This document shows positions 19,417 to 28,287 of a stretch of DNA of 64,000 nt, piece after piece. The stretch spans positions 1 to 64,000 of the forward strand of contig NZ_QMHN01000007.1 in the NCBI RefSeq assembly GCF_003313385.1, in the 5' to 3' direction. Under the pieces are notes generated by a model. The model was not told the DNA's origin. It saw nothing but the letters and a program-made list of their open reading frames with translations, and searched no databases. The translations under genes and the position numbers were made by a program. This stretch comes from Pedobacter chitinilyticus (lineage in GTDB: Bacteria; Bacteroidota; Bacteroidia; Sphingobacteriales; Sphingobacteriaceae). Every line of letters starts with the position of its first letter. Position 1 is the first letter of the stretch.

Positions 19417-20586
19417 TTAGTCCTTAGTTTTGTCCACCTCGAATTTATAGGTAGTACTTGTACTGTAAGTTTGCCCAGGTTTTAAAACCGTTGACGGAAA
19501 ATTAGGCTGATTTGGAGAATCGGGAAAATGTTGGGTTTCCAAGCAAAAAGCAGATCTAAAAGGGTAAGATTTTCCACCTTTTCCATCTTTATCGACACCT
19601 GTCAGGAAGTTCCCACTATAAAATTGGAGGCCTGGTTCAGTGGTATAAACTTCCATCACAATACCAGTTTTAGGACTTTTAACGATGGCCACAGGGCTGC
19701 TACCATCATTTTTGTTCAATACAAAATTGTGGTCGTATCCCTTTCCACTTTTTAACTGCTCATTTGCAGCTTCAATATCTTTGCCGATCACTTTTGCCGT
19801 AGTAAAATCAAAAGGCGTTCCTTTAACAGGCTCAATTTTACCTGTTGGGATTAAGGTTTTATCTACTGGCGTATATCCGTCTGCTGCTATGGTCAGTTCG
19901 TGATCAAGAATGGTTCCATTACCCTCGCCATTAAGATTGAAATAAGCATGGTTGGTTAGGTTTAAGATGGTTTCTTTATCTGTTGTTGCCGAGTAATCTA
20001 TCTTCAAACTATTGTCATCTGCTAAAGTATATACAACCTTAACGTTCACATTGCCTGGATATCCCGCTTCTCCGTCTTTAGAAAGATAGCTCATTTCGAT
20101 TTGCTGTTGATCCAATTGCTTAGCTTCCCAAACTTTGGCATAAAAACCATCTGTTCCGCCATGCAACGTGTTTACGCCATCGTTTAATTGTAACTGATAA
20201 CTTTTTCCAGCGAGACTAAATTTGCCTTTCGCAATGCGATTGCCATACCTCCCAATAATTGCTCCAAAAAATGGCTCGCCCTTCTTCTGGAATGATTTAA
20301 GACTGTCATAACCCAAAACGACATCGGTAAACTCACCAGCTCTATTGGGTACGATTAGTGCCACTACCCTAGCTCCATAATTGGTCACATATAATTTTGC
20401 ACCATTTTTATTAGTGAGCTGAAATAACTTCGTTTCTTTTCCTTGTACCTTTGCCAAATATGCCGAAGTATCAAGCTGTACTTCTTGCGATTTATTTTCT
20501 AAATCGGTTTTCTCTTCTTTTTGATTAGCTGTACAAGAAAAAAGCAGACATAGCGCTGCCAAATAGTTTAAGGTTGGTTTGATCAT
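19417..20586 (-). CDS. galM: Aldose 1-epimerase (galactose mutarotase), lipoprotein
   Basis: Protein of 389 aa with a lipoprotein signal (LAALCLLFSC, lipobox Cys about residue 19). GalM landmarks are NYGARVVALIVPNR, GRYGNRIAKGKF, NLTNHAYFNLNG (a catalytic His region) and FCLETQHFPDSPNQPNFPS near the end. It interconverts alpha and beta anomers of released aldoses such as galactose or arabinose, speeding uptake or metabolism, here outside the cytoplasm. It is transcribed alone, divergently from the araR-type gene, behind operator B, with a terminator downstream. Confidence 0.88.
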   Translation of the reverse strand: MIKPTLNYLAALCLLFSCTANQKEEKTDLENKSQEVQLDTSAYLAKVQGKETKLFQLTNKNGAKLYVTNYGARVVALIVPNRAGEFTDVVLGYDSLKSFQKKGEPFFGAIIGRYGNRIAKGKFSLAGKSYQLQLNDGVNTLHGGTDGFYAKVWEAKQLDQQQIEMSYLSKDGEAGYPGNVNVKVVYTLADDNSLKIDYSATTDKETILNLTNHAYFNLNGEGNGTILDHELTIAADGYTPVDKTLIPTGKIEPVKGTPFDFTTAKVIGKDIEAANEQLKSGKGYDHNFVLNKNDGSSPVAIVKSPKTGIVMEVYTTEPGLQFYSGNFLTGVDKDGKGGKSYPFRSAFCLETQHFPDSPNQPNFPSTVLKPGQTYSTSTTYKFEVDKTKD

Positions 20587-20635
20587 TTGATGTATTTGGT
20601 TGATTTCCGTTAGAACTAAACTAAGAAAAAAAAAT

Positions 20636-20656
20636 TAAACGTCAAATCAACATTTT
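20636..20656. promoter_or_regulatory. AraR-type operator B, galM/araR divergent region
   Basis: The site reads TAAACGT-N7-ACATTTT with spacer CAAATCA. It lies 49 bp from the galM start and 112 bp from the start of the regulator gene on the other strand, so it could control galM and autoregulate the regulator. Confidence 0.72.
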
Positions 20657-20768
20657 TTTTAGCAACATTTTGCTCAATTTAGATTTTTATTAATTTTTAA
20701 AGTATTATCTTCAAATTTGGTTTTATATATAGCATGTAACACCAACTAGCTTACCTTATCTAACTTTT

Positions 20769-21485
20769 ATGACAGCACTCAATAAATATCAAAACCAGAA
20801 ACGCATTCTTGTAGCTGTAGACTGTATTATTTTTGGTTATGATGGCGAGCAATTAAAAATTCTCTTGATTAAAAGGGCAATGGAGCCACAAAAAGATCAA
20901 TGGAGTTTAATGGGAGGATTTATTGAACCCAATGAAAATTTGTATGGTGCCGCCGAAAGAATCTTATTTAACAGTACTGGTTTAAAGAAAGTATACCTTG
21001 AGCAACTGAAATCTTTTGGTGATCCGCAAAGGGACCCTATGGAACGAACTATATCCGTTGCTTATTTTGCACTGATAGACATCAATAAATATAGGGAACA
21101 GATCAGTGACACCCACCACGCCGAGTGGTTTTTGGTACAGGAGGCTCCCAAGTTGATTTTCGATCACGACGAAATGGTAGAAAAGGCCAAAAGACGTATC
21201 CGGTATAAAGCCGCTTTTCATCCCATATTATTTGAACTACTGCCTAAAAAGTTTACCATTCCTCAGTTACAAAATTTGTACGAGCAGGTTTATAATGCCA
21301 AAATCGACAACAGAAACTTCATCAGAAAGGTAAATTCAACTGGGCTATTAATTAAACTGGCAGAAAAAGACAAATCAAGTTCGAAAAGAGGTGCGTTTTA
21401 CTATGAGCTTGATATGAATAAGTACAGAGCCAAATTCCAGTCGTTTATCAATTTCATTCCAAACCCTGAGAATTTCATCCTATAA
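20769..21485 (+). CDS. araR: NUDIX-winged-helix transcriptional regulator, AraR type
   Basis: Protein of 238 aa. Residues about 12-140 form a Nudix fold. The Nudix box at residues 50-72 keeps the spacing (GGFIEPNENLYGAAER) but the catalytic REUxEE core reads RILFNS, so hydrolysis is unlikely and the domain probably serves as a sensor. Residues about 145-238 (FTIPQLQNLYEQVY to the end) form a winged helix. Family knowledge: NUDIX AraR of Bacteroides thetaiotaomicron (BT0354) represses arabinose genes and is released by L-arabinose. It is the only transcription factor in the PUL and sits in its centre, divergent to galM. The palindromes at 9684, 19288, 20636, 31586, 31751, 32034 and 45494 are its likely operators. 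Confidence 0.82.
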   Translation: MTALNKYQNQKRILVAVDCIIFGYDGEQLKILLIKRAMEPQKDQWSLMGGFIEPNENLYGAAERILFNSTGLKKVYLEQLKSFGDPQRDPMERTISVAYFALIDINKYREQISDTHHAEWFLVQEAPKLIFDHDEMVEKAKRRIRYKAAFHPILFELLPKKFTIPQLQNLYEQVYNAKIDNRNFIRKVNSTGLLIKLAEKDKSSSKRGAFYYELDMNKYRAKFQSFINFIPNPENFIL

Positions 21486-21505
21486 GTCAATTTGGCTTTT
21501 AAAGC

Positions 21506-21548
21506 AAAGAGCAAAGGCCCATTCTTTTGAAATGGGCCTTTGCTCTTT
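21506..21548. terminator. Strong bidirectional terminator between araR and the T9SS protein gene
   Basis: Perfect 18-bp stem with arms AAAGAGCAAAGGCCCATT and its complement, and a 7-nt loop (21524-21530). The arms end in A and T runs, so it can work for both of the genes that converge here. Confidence 0.8.
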
Positions 21549-21606
21549 GAGAAATTAAAAGTATAAAATCAACCTTCTACTTATGTAAAAGGCTGGTTTC
21601 ATTTTA

Positions 21607-24600
21607 TCATCTTATGATTAACTTATGGTTAATCATATTCCTACTTTCTTCTAAAACTTGTAAGGTATAAACTGCTTTTGGCAAAGTTGGCAAATCAATT
21701 TTTCCATTCGATATTTTACCGCTCGCCATCTTTTGTCCCAATACATTCAACAGAATATAAGAATGAGTTTTGTTGGCTTCCAATCCAGATACTTGTACAT
21801 AGCTAGAGGCTGGGTTAGGGAAAATTGAGATGTTGAGCTCGTTAAGATCATTTTTCACGACTTCAATTTTCGAGTGGTCAAAATCATTATTTAAATCTAC
21901 TTGTTTTAAACGGTAATAGTTATATCCGCTTAGAGGTCGCTTATCTACAAATGAGTAGCTATTCAATGTACTGGCATTACCTTTGGCCAATACTTCTCCG
22001 ATAGCAAGGAAATGAGTACCATCTGCACTTCTTTCTACCACGAAACTACGGCTATTTTTTTCAGATAAGGTTTCCCATTGTAAAAGCACTTCTGTACTGC
22101 TTTGCTTTTTGGCCTTGAAGCTATTCAGCTCAACGGGTAACACTGTGGCATTTGCTAAGGTCTGTATATCCTGCAAAGAAAGTGCATTGTTATAAATCCT
22201 AAAATCATCATACATATGGTCACTGTAAGGGTCAGACGGCCATTGTGACCTACCCAAATAATTTTGGGTGGTAAAGCCCATATCCGAAGGTTTTACGGTA
22301 GCGCTATTCTCTGTAAATATCAGCTGCCCGTTTACGTAAACCTTCAACTGCGTACCTTGTTGTGAAACTGCGACGTGCAACCATTGATCTAACGGCAATA
22401 CATAGGAAATATCTTGCTGGTAGGTTCCTGCGGGGCAAGTAATCTTATACCTCATTGTCGTTGCACTTTGCCTTGGAATCAGTACCATGAAAGTGCCAGT
22501 ACCTGATCCAAAATCAAAAATACGTGTATTGGTGCCTTGGTTGGCTGGAAGTTTTACCCATGTAGCAATAGTGAAATCGTTTAAAGTACTCACTATCCCT
22601 TGAGGCAACTGCACATAAGAACTTGCTGATTTTACCAGCGCAATGGCTGAAGAACCACCATCTTTACCTGCTGTCCAAGTAGGTGAATTGCTTAACGTTC
22701 CATGATAGCCACCCCAAATATCATAGGTTTTGATTCCAGTATTTTCGTCAAAAGCAATATGTAAATGTTGACCTAAAACTGGCTCAGCATTTAGCACTGC
22801 AGATTCAGGACTTCTTCCCGCACTGTTATGCGCTACTACTTTGTAATAGTAAGTCGTTCCGTTAGCTCTACCTGTATCTTCATATCTCACGGCATCTACG
22901 TCAGTGGCTATAGTGGTATAAGTTCCATTAACCGTTGAAGAGCGCAAAATATCGTATTTGGTATCATACTGAAAATCCCAGGTTAACGTAGCCTTGGTAT
23001 CCCCTGAAGCGATGCGCAAATTTTCAACGCCTGTTGGCACTACTAATGCCGGTGTTTTTAAATGTACAGTAACGGATGGCGTACTTTCTCCTGCAGAGTT
23101 TAACGAAGTGACTATGTAGTAATAGTCTGTATTAGGATCTAAATTTTCATCTAGATAGGTAAGCAACGTAGTATTTGGGGCAATAGCAGTAAATGGTCCC
23201 GCGGCATTTAGCGAACGTTTTAAGTTATACGATCTTGCTACTGTACTGGCTGTCCATGTCAATTTCAATTTTGAAGAAGAAATGATCTCTCCACTGAATG
23301 GCGTTGGTGCTTGAGGAACCACATCTCTTATCACGTCGTGTACTACAGAGTATACTAGGTTCAGTCCGTCTTTATCATAGGCCGCCAATCGGTAGGATGC
23401 CTTATTGAAAACATCATCTTCGTAGGTCATCTGCCCACTGGCCGCATAACTCGTAAATTCCTGTATAGGGATAAAGTTAGCGTCCATGCCGTCTATCTTC
23501 CGTTCCAAAACATACTTACTCCCTAGTTCCCCATTGATATCATTCCACTTCAACACTACCTTCGCAAAATTATCGGCCTTAATGGCACTGTAGATATAAG
23601 GCGCAGATAACTTCCAAGTATGTAAAAATGCCTTTTGTGGGTTAAAAGCAATATCAGATTTGTTGGCGGCATAATATTTACCAGCCAGCGTAAGTGTATC
23701 TGCCAACACCATAGCCCTCTTGTCTTGCACCCAATCATAAATGGCATATCGTTCTACAAAGGAAGCAGTATCCAATACATTCAATATCCCCTTAATATCT
23801 TCATACTGCTTTTGAAATTGAGCAGCCTGATCTGTTGGCCAAGTCTCTGTAGTCCAATTGGCACCATTGTTCCATTCGGTAATCCAAATTGGCCTTTTAT
23901 ATTTATCATAAATTGCTTTAAGGTCACTATACCAAGAAGCAGGAGATTTACCGCCCCAATAGGCATGAATGGCGATAAAGTCTACACGATAGTTTAACGA
24001 GTCGGCCTTTTTCATAAAGTTTGGCAACCAATCTCTAGTATGTGCCGCTGGTGCTGGCGAACCAATACGTAAGCCAGATTTCATCATATCTGGCCACTGG
24101 CGAATGGCCTCCTCAACTGTCATATTTGATTGGTCTGCCTGATCAGGTTCATTAAAACCTAATAGATGGGTAACATCACTTTTAGTATTGATACTCTCCC
24201 AGGAAGGCCAACCCGCATTTTGCCTAATGGCCTCATATTTATAATCACTAGCCGAAGCACCTGCAATGTTCCAGTCGTAGTACCAAGTGGCATTTAACTT
24301 AGCTGGCGACCACCCTGCTTTTCCTTTTTTACTTACCCAATCCCATCTAAACACCCTGATAAAAGAAATCTTGGCGTTAAGCTCGGCAGGTAATGTATTC
24401 ACCACTAGGTCTTCGTCATTGGCAATAAATACTCGGCTATATCCTGTGCCATCAGGGTTGTTTGCTACCGTAGCCATATAGCCTCTTTTGAGTTTGAATG
24501 ATTTAATGGTATTATCAAACTCGGCCAAATTATTATGATAAGTTTGTACAGCCAATGTTTTGGAAGTTCCTCCTAAACTGGCGTCAGAGAATACTTGAAG

Positions 24601-26040
24601 TGCTGACTGGTCGGTTAAATTGCCGTTTGGAATAATTACAGAGCCATCCTTATAAATAGAAATTCTTGCATTTACATTATTTATTATGGGTGCCCCATTG
24701 ATGGTGATTTTACCCAACCAATCGCTTATTACCACAGAAGGCTTAACATGATCTAGAAACAACCAAGCATCGTTTGAATTTAATGCAATGGATGAATTGA
24801 GCATTGGTGTTGGGTCTCCTGTAAAATGAACATCTGTCTTTCCAGGCACCACAAAATCAGTATCGAAACTTACTGGCAAATTCACTACATTACCTGTAAG
24901 CTGCACGGTTTTTCTGGTATTTGGAGTGTAAGCTGAAGGAGCATATGCGCCATCTTCATAAAACACAGAGGTTATTTCCATATCTACGGCACCATTTAGG
25001 TAATTTTTACCTATCAGCAATTGTGGAGTGATGGTCACCGTGTTCAAAGAAAAATCAGCAACAGAGTATAGTCCCCATGCACCTTTGAAAGTTAAATAAT
25101 ATTGTCCTGCTTCTGCCGCCGTAAAAGAGAGGTTCCCTTTATTCAATTCGCCTTGGGTAGCCGTTGGATATAAAGTTTTTGAGCTGATGATATCTGTCCC
25201 ATCATTTTTCTTGCTCACTCCAATAGTGATATTCCTAACGTTGTTTTGCGAATTAGCCCAAAAAGCAAATAGCAAGGAGAAATCATAGGTTTTATTTGCT
25301 TCAAGTGTTACTGGATATGAATAAACAGCGTTATTATAGCCATTACCATCCCAACGTATAAATAATATCCTTCCATTATAGGTAGCACCGTTGTAAGTAT
25401 GTCTATTTACAGTAGCATTTACATCTAAAAACCGCACGCCGCTTCCGCTATTGGTAGTATTCCAGGGAACCGTTCCCCCTACGCCTCCCCAACCTATGGC
25501 TGTAGGTAAACCTGTGGTATTAGACCAGTTGGTGATCAAGTTAGGGCCTTTTGAAACTGGTGCATCTACTTCTATATTACTGTCATTGATATCTTTGGAG
25601 GTAACTAATGCTTTTGAAGCAATGTGAGCTCCGTTTTGATAAATATGTACAGTGTTTCCTTTTACTGCATACCTCAATGTTTGCTCTTCGGCATTATTCG
25701 AAGTGCTTAAACTCAAGGGCGTACTAAGAGGTGACGTAAAATTTAGGCCGCTAGCATCCAACGACGTCCTGAAGCCCATCCCGCCAGATGATCGAGTATC
25801 GACATCCAATCCTCGACCTATTAGCGTATTTACTTTAGCCTTTACTTCCAACGAATAATCGCCAACGGGACTAAAAGGAAGTGCTAAAATATCCCTTTGA
25901 GAGGGATTACTGAATGTTTTTTGCCCATTCAACTGTGTACTGAGCGTTGCTTTGACTGGCAGGTTAGGTACCTGCGCCACCAAATTCAAATGCACAAGGC
26001 ATAGCAAAGCCAGTAAAAAGAAGAGTAAATTTCTTTTCAT
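21607..26040 (-). CDS. Large T9SS-secreted GH128-like glycosidase with FN3 and LamG domains
   Basis: Protein of 1477 aa with a Sec signal (about 1-22). Visible order: an N-terminal beta region; a CBM-like sandwich (about 165-340); an asl1-like/GH128 catalytic core (about 560-800) with LLGFNEPD (Glu about 631) and IWITEWNNG (Glu about 721) as the catalytic pair; two fibronectin type III domains (about 905-1090); a LamG/concanavalin-type lectin domain (about 1095-1290); and a C-terminal Por-secretion tail (last 70 residues, starting ISIFPNPASSYVQV). Known GH128 enzymes cleave beta-1,3-glucan. Here the setting suggests another beta-1,3-linked backbone. It is the only T9SS client in the PUL and lies 224 bp behind susD, so it is the best candidate for the surface endo-enzyme. 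Confidence 0.78.
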   Translation of the reverse strand: MKRNLLFFLLALLCLVHLNLVAQVPNLPVKATLSTQLNGQKTFSNPSQRDILALPFSPVGDYSLEVKAKVNTLIGRGLDVDTRSSGGMGFRTSLDASGLNFTSPLSTPLSLSTSNNAEEQTLRYAVKGNTVHIYQNGAHIASKALVTSKDINDSNIEVDAPVSKGPNLITNWSNTTGLPTAIGWGGVGGTVPWNTTNSGSGVRFLDVNATVNRHTYNGATYNGRILFIRWDGNGYNNAVYSYPVTLEANKTYDFSLLFAFWANSQNNVRNITIGVSKKNDGTDIISSKTLYPTATQGELNKGNLSFTAAEAGQYYLTFKGAWGLYSVADFSLNTVTITPQLLIGKNYLNGAVDMEITSVFYEDGAYAPSAYTPNTRKTVQLTGNVVNLPVSFDTDFVVPGKTDVHFTGDPTPMLNSSIALNSNDAWLFLDHVKPSVVISDWLGKITINGAPIINNVNARISIYKDGSVIIPNGNLTDQSALQVFSDASLGGTSKTLAVQTYHNNLAEFDNTIKSFKLKRGYMATVANNPDGTGYSRVFIANDEDLVVNTLPAELNAKISFIRVFRWDWVSKKGKAGWSPAKLNATWYYDWNIAGASASDYKYEAIRQNAGWPSWESINTKSDVTHLLGFNEPDQADQSNMTVEEAIRQWPDMMKSGLRIGSPAPAAHTRDWLPNFMKKADSLNYRVDFIAIHAYWGGKSPASWYSDLKAIYDKYKRPIWITEWNNGANWTTETWPTDQAAQFQKQYEDIKGILNVLDTASFVERYAIYDWVQDKRAMVLADTLTLAGKYYAANKSDIAFNPQKAFLHTWKLSAPYIYSAIKADNFAKVVLKWNDINGELGSKYVLERKIDGMDANFIPIQEFTSYAASGQMTYEDDVFNKASYRLAAYDKDGLNLVYSVVHDVIRDVVPQAPTPFSGEIISSSKLKLTWTASTVARSYNLKRSLNAAGPFTAIAPNTTLLTYLDENLDPNTDYYYIVTSLNSAGESTPSVTVHLKTPALVVPTGVENLRIASGDTKATLTWDFQYDTKYDILRSSTVNGTYTTIATDVDAVRYEDTGRANGTTYYYKVVAHNSAGRSPESAVLNAEPVLGQHLHIAFDENTGIKTYDIWGGYHGTLSNSPTWTAGKDGGSSAIALVKSASSYVQLPQGIVSTLNDFTIATWVKLPANQGTNTRIFDFGSGTGTFMVLIPRQSATTMRYKITCPAGTYQQDISYVLPLDQWLHVAVSQQGTQLKVYVNGQLIFTENSATVKPSDMGFTTQNYLGRSQWPSDPYSDHMYDDFRIYNNALSLQDIQTLANATVLPVELNSFKAKKQSSTEVLLQWETLSEKNSRSFVVERSADGTHFLAIGEVLAKGNASTLNSYSFVDKRPLSGYNYYRLKQVDLNNDFDHSKIEVVKNDLNELNISIFPNPASSYVQVSGLEANKTHSYILLNVLGQKMASGKISNGKIDLPTLPKAVYTLQVLEESRNMINHKLIIR

Positions 26041-26186
26041 TAGTTTTGAGATTAAAAGGTTAATAAATCAGTACAGTGTGTACTTAGGTTTACTTGGTTG
26101 ATACCAACTTCATACGCTATTGCTTATTTAATTGGGTTTAGATTTTTAGTTACATATCCTTGGTTCATAAGACAGGTGTTGAGATA

Positions 26187-26218
26187 AACCAGTTTCCGCT
26201 ACCAAACGGAAACTGGTT
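26187..26218 (-). terminator. Hairpin between susD-like gene and the T9SS enzyme gene
   Basis: Perfect 12-bp stem, arms AACCAGTTTCCG and CGGAAACTGGTT, 8-nt loop. There is no strong T run after it on the minus strand, so it may act as an attenuator or RNA processing/stability point that keeps susCD transcript above that of the downstream gene. Confidence 0.55.
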
Positions 26219-26264
26219 AAAATTTGAATGTAACTTTTATACAAATGAGTGCGCTAAAGTATTG

Positions 26265-28283
26265 TTATTCTGTTTTGTCTTCATCGGCAACAGCTTCTTG
26301 CCAAGTAGACCATACGGAAACACCAGCGTTATAACCTGTGTAGCCAAAATTTTGAGAAAGCTGACCTTTTTTATTTGCCGTAATAGCTGAATTGGGAATT
26401 GGCCAATATAAGTTTCTCTTATCTATTTTATAATTTAGGGTTCTGGCATTTGAAATTACGCCACCTCTGTTATACATCTTACCTAAATTTACCACACGTT
26501 TATACCAGTAACTACCGCCACCTAAATCAGTACCTTGAGATTTGTCGTAAGTATTTACGTTGTAGATATTTCCCCACTCATCTGGTTTACCACTTAATGC
26601 TAAACAATAAGAAACCCTACTTAATTCCATATGACGCCATTCCTCTAAATACAGCTCCCTAGCACGCTCGTCCATAATATCACCGATAGTTACATTGGTA
26701 TATAAGCGAGTACAATTTGCTCTCTTTCTTACTTCATTTACATCATCTGCAGCTGCACTTGTTTCGCCTAAATAAAATTTAGCTTCTGCTCTTAACAAAT
26801 AGGCTTCGGCCAAGCGATATAAATACCAATCTCCAATACTTCCCTTACTTGCTCCTTGGTACGCATTGCTACCTAAGTTAGCTTCCTGCTCTACATCGGT
26901 AATGTAAAGCTTGTAATGAGGCCATTGATAATAACTACGAATTGTATCTGTACATAAAATCGCATTGGTAGTTGGATGGTATAAAGTAACATTCTGTCCG
27001 CGATTAGGAGATCCTGCGGTTGAATATTTCAGGTTTTCCATTTTCACCCAGTTACCTGAGCTTGTGCTATGTCTAAGATCCGTAGCATCTTGCACGCCAT
27101 TTACTACCCATAATTCATTTTGAGCAAAACCTGTCGGACGAATAGTACCAATACCACGTCCTAAGGCTCTACCATAATCTAAGTCAGCACGATAGTTGGC
27201 ATTGTTACGAGCATAAAGATCCATCGCATTTCCGCCAGACGGAGTTTTTAAATTACCTGAATTATAAAGAGGACTAAAAATACGCATGGTAGCAAAGGCA
27301 ATATTAGACTCAACACCACGGTTAGGCATCCCCATGATAACTTCTGTGTTCGCAGAAATCAACTTATTCTCTGGACGATGTAAATCCCAAATGACATTTC
27401 TGGTAATGGTCCAAGTTGAAGGTTGAGCTCCAGGATAAAAAGTTCCGAAGTTATTTTTCATCAAAGCGTAACCAGATTGATTAATCAAGATATCTGCTTG
27501 GTCTTTTGCTTTTTGATACTGACCAGTTGCCAAATAGCATTTGATCAATAACATTCTACAGGCTCCCTTGTTTACCATACCAATACTGGTCATGTCTTTT
27601 TGCTCGGGCACCCATTGTACAGCAAATTCCATATCTTTGGTAATCATTTCTAAGATGGCTGCCTTTTTAGTGCTTTTATAGTTTTGCTTAGGCACTTCCA
27701 GTAATTTGGTCACCAATGGCACATCTCCATATTGAAAAACTAGTCCAAAATAACGGAAAGCCCTATGGAAATAAGCCCTGCCTTTATAGGCATTTTTAAC
27801 CGCATCGCTTAATGTAGTTACCTTATCTACGTAAGAAATAATTGTATTGGCATATTTGATACCACTGTAAGTTTCGTCCCAGTAATGATTGATATAGTTA
27901 CCATCATTACCACCTGGACCTCCTGCACCACCATTAGGCTGCAAACCGTCGGCGAAATTAAAATTCACACTATTACCATCCACGTCAGATTTCCCATAAA
28001 CTGCCAGGTCAGAAAACATATATTCTGTTCCTATAACTACCGAGTTGGTGTTAGAAGAAGTATTGGTCCAGTAAGAGCGTAAATGCCTATCGCTAATAGC
28101 CAAAGCGGCCTTTAAACCAGATTCAGTGCTAAATGTAGCTTCTGGTTCAAATATGGAAAGTGGATCTGGTTTAAGGAAAGCTTTCTTGCACCCTCCCATA
28201 AACATTAAACTACCTATAGAAACTGATAGCGTAAGTATTGATAAAGTTTTTTTGCTTTTATATTTAAGTAAGTTCATAGCCAT
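26265..28283 (-). CDS. SusD/RagB-like outer-membrane glycan-binding lipoprotein
   Basis: Protein of 672 aa with a lipoprotein signal (MFMGGC, Cys about residue 32). A start two codons later (ATG at 28277) is equally possible. SusD landmarks include the TPR-like core, YLYRLAEAYLLRAEAKF, VNEVRKRANC and the family-typical region RARELYLEEWRHMELSR near residue 560. It caps the SusC barrel and binds oligosaccharides at the cell surface. It is longer than most SusD proteins (about 500-600 aa). It lies 4 bp downstream of the susC-like gene. No SusE/SusF-like lipoprotein follows, unlike many PULs. Confidence 0.93.
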   Translation of the reverse strand: MAMNLLKYKSKKTLSILTLSVSIGSLMFMGGCKKAFLKPDPLSIFEPEATFSTESGLKAALAISDRHLRSYWTNTSSNTNSVVIGTEYMFSDLAVYGKSDVDGNSVNFNFADGLQPNGGAGGPGGNDGNYINHYWDETYSGIKYANTIISYVDKVTTLSDAVKNAYKGRAYFHRAFRYFGLVFQYGDVPLVTKLLEVPKQNYKSTKKAAILEMITKDMEFAVQWVPEQKDMTSIGMVNKGACRMLLIKCYLATGQYQKAKDQADILINQSGYALMKNNFGTFYPGAQPSTWTITRNVIWDLHRPENKLISANTEVIMGMPNRGVESNIAFATMRIFSPLYNSGNLKTPSGGNAMDLYARNNANYRADLDYGRALGRGIGTIRPTGFAQNELWVVNGVQDATDLRHSTSSGNWVKMENLKYSTAGSPNRGQNVTLYHPTTNAILCTDTIRSYYQWPHYKLYITDVEQEANLGSNAYQGASKGSIGDWYLYRLAEAYLLRAEAKFYLGETSAAADDVNEVRKRANCTRLYTNVTIGDIMDERARELYLEEWRHMELSRVSYCLALSGKPDEWGNIYNVNTYDKSQGTDLGGGSYWYKRVVNLGKMYNRGGVISNARTLNYKIDKRNLYWPIPNSAITANKKGQLSQNFGYTGYNAGVSVWSTWQEAVADEDKTE

Positions 28284-28287
28284 TTTT

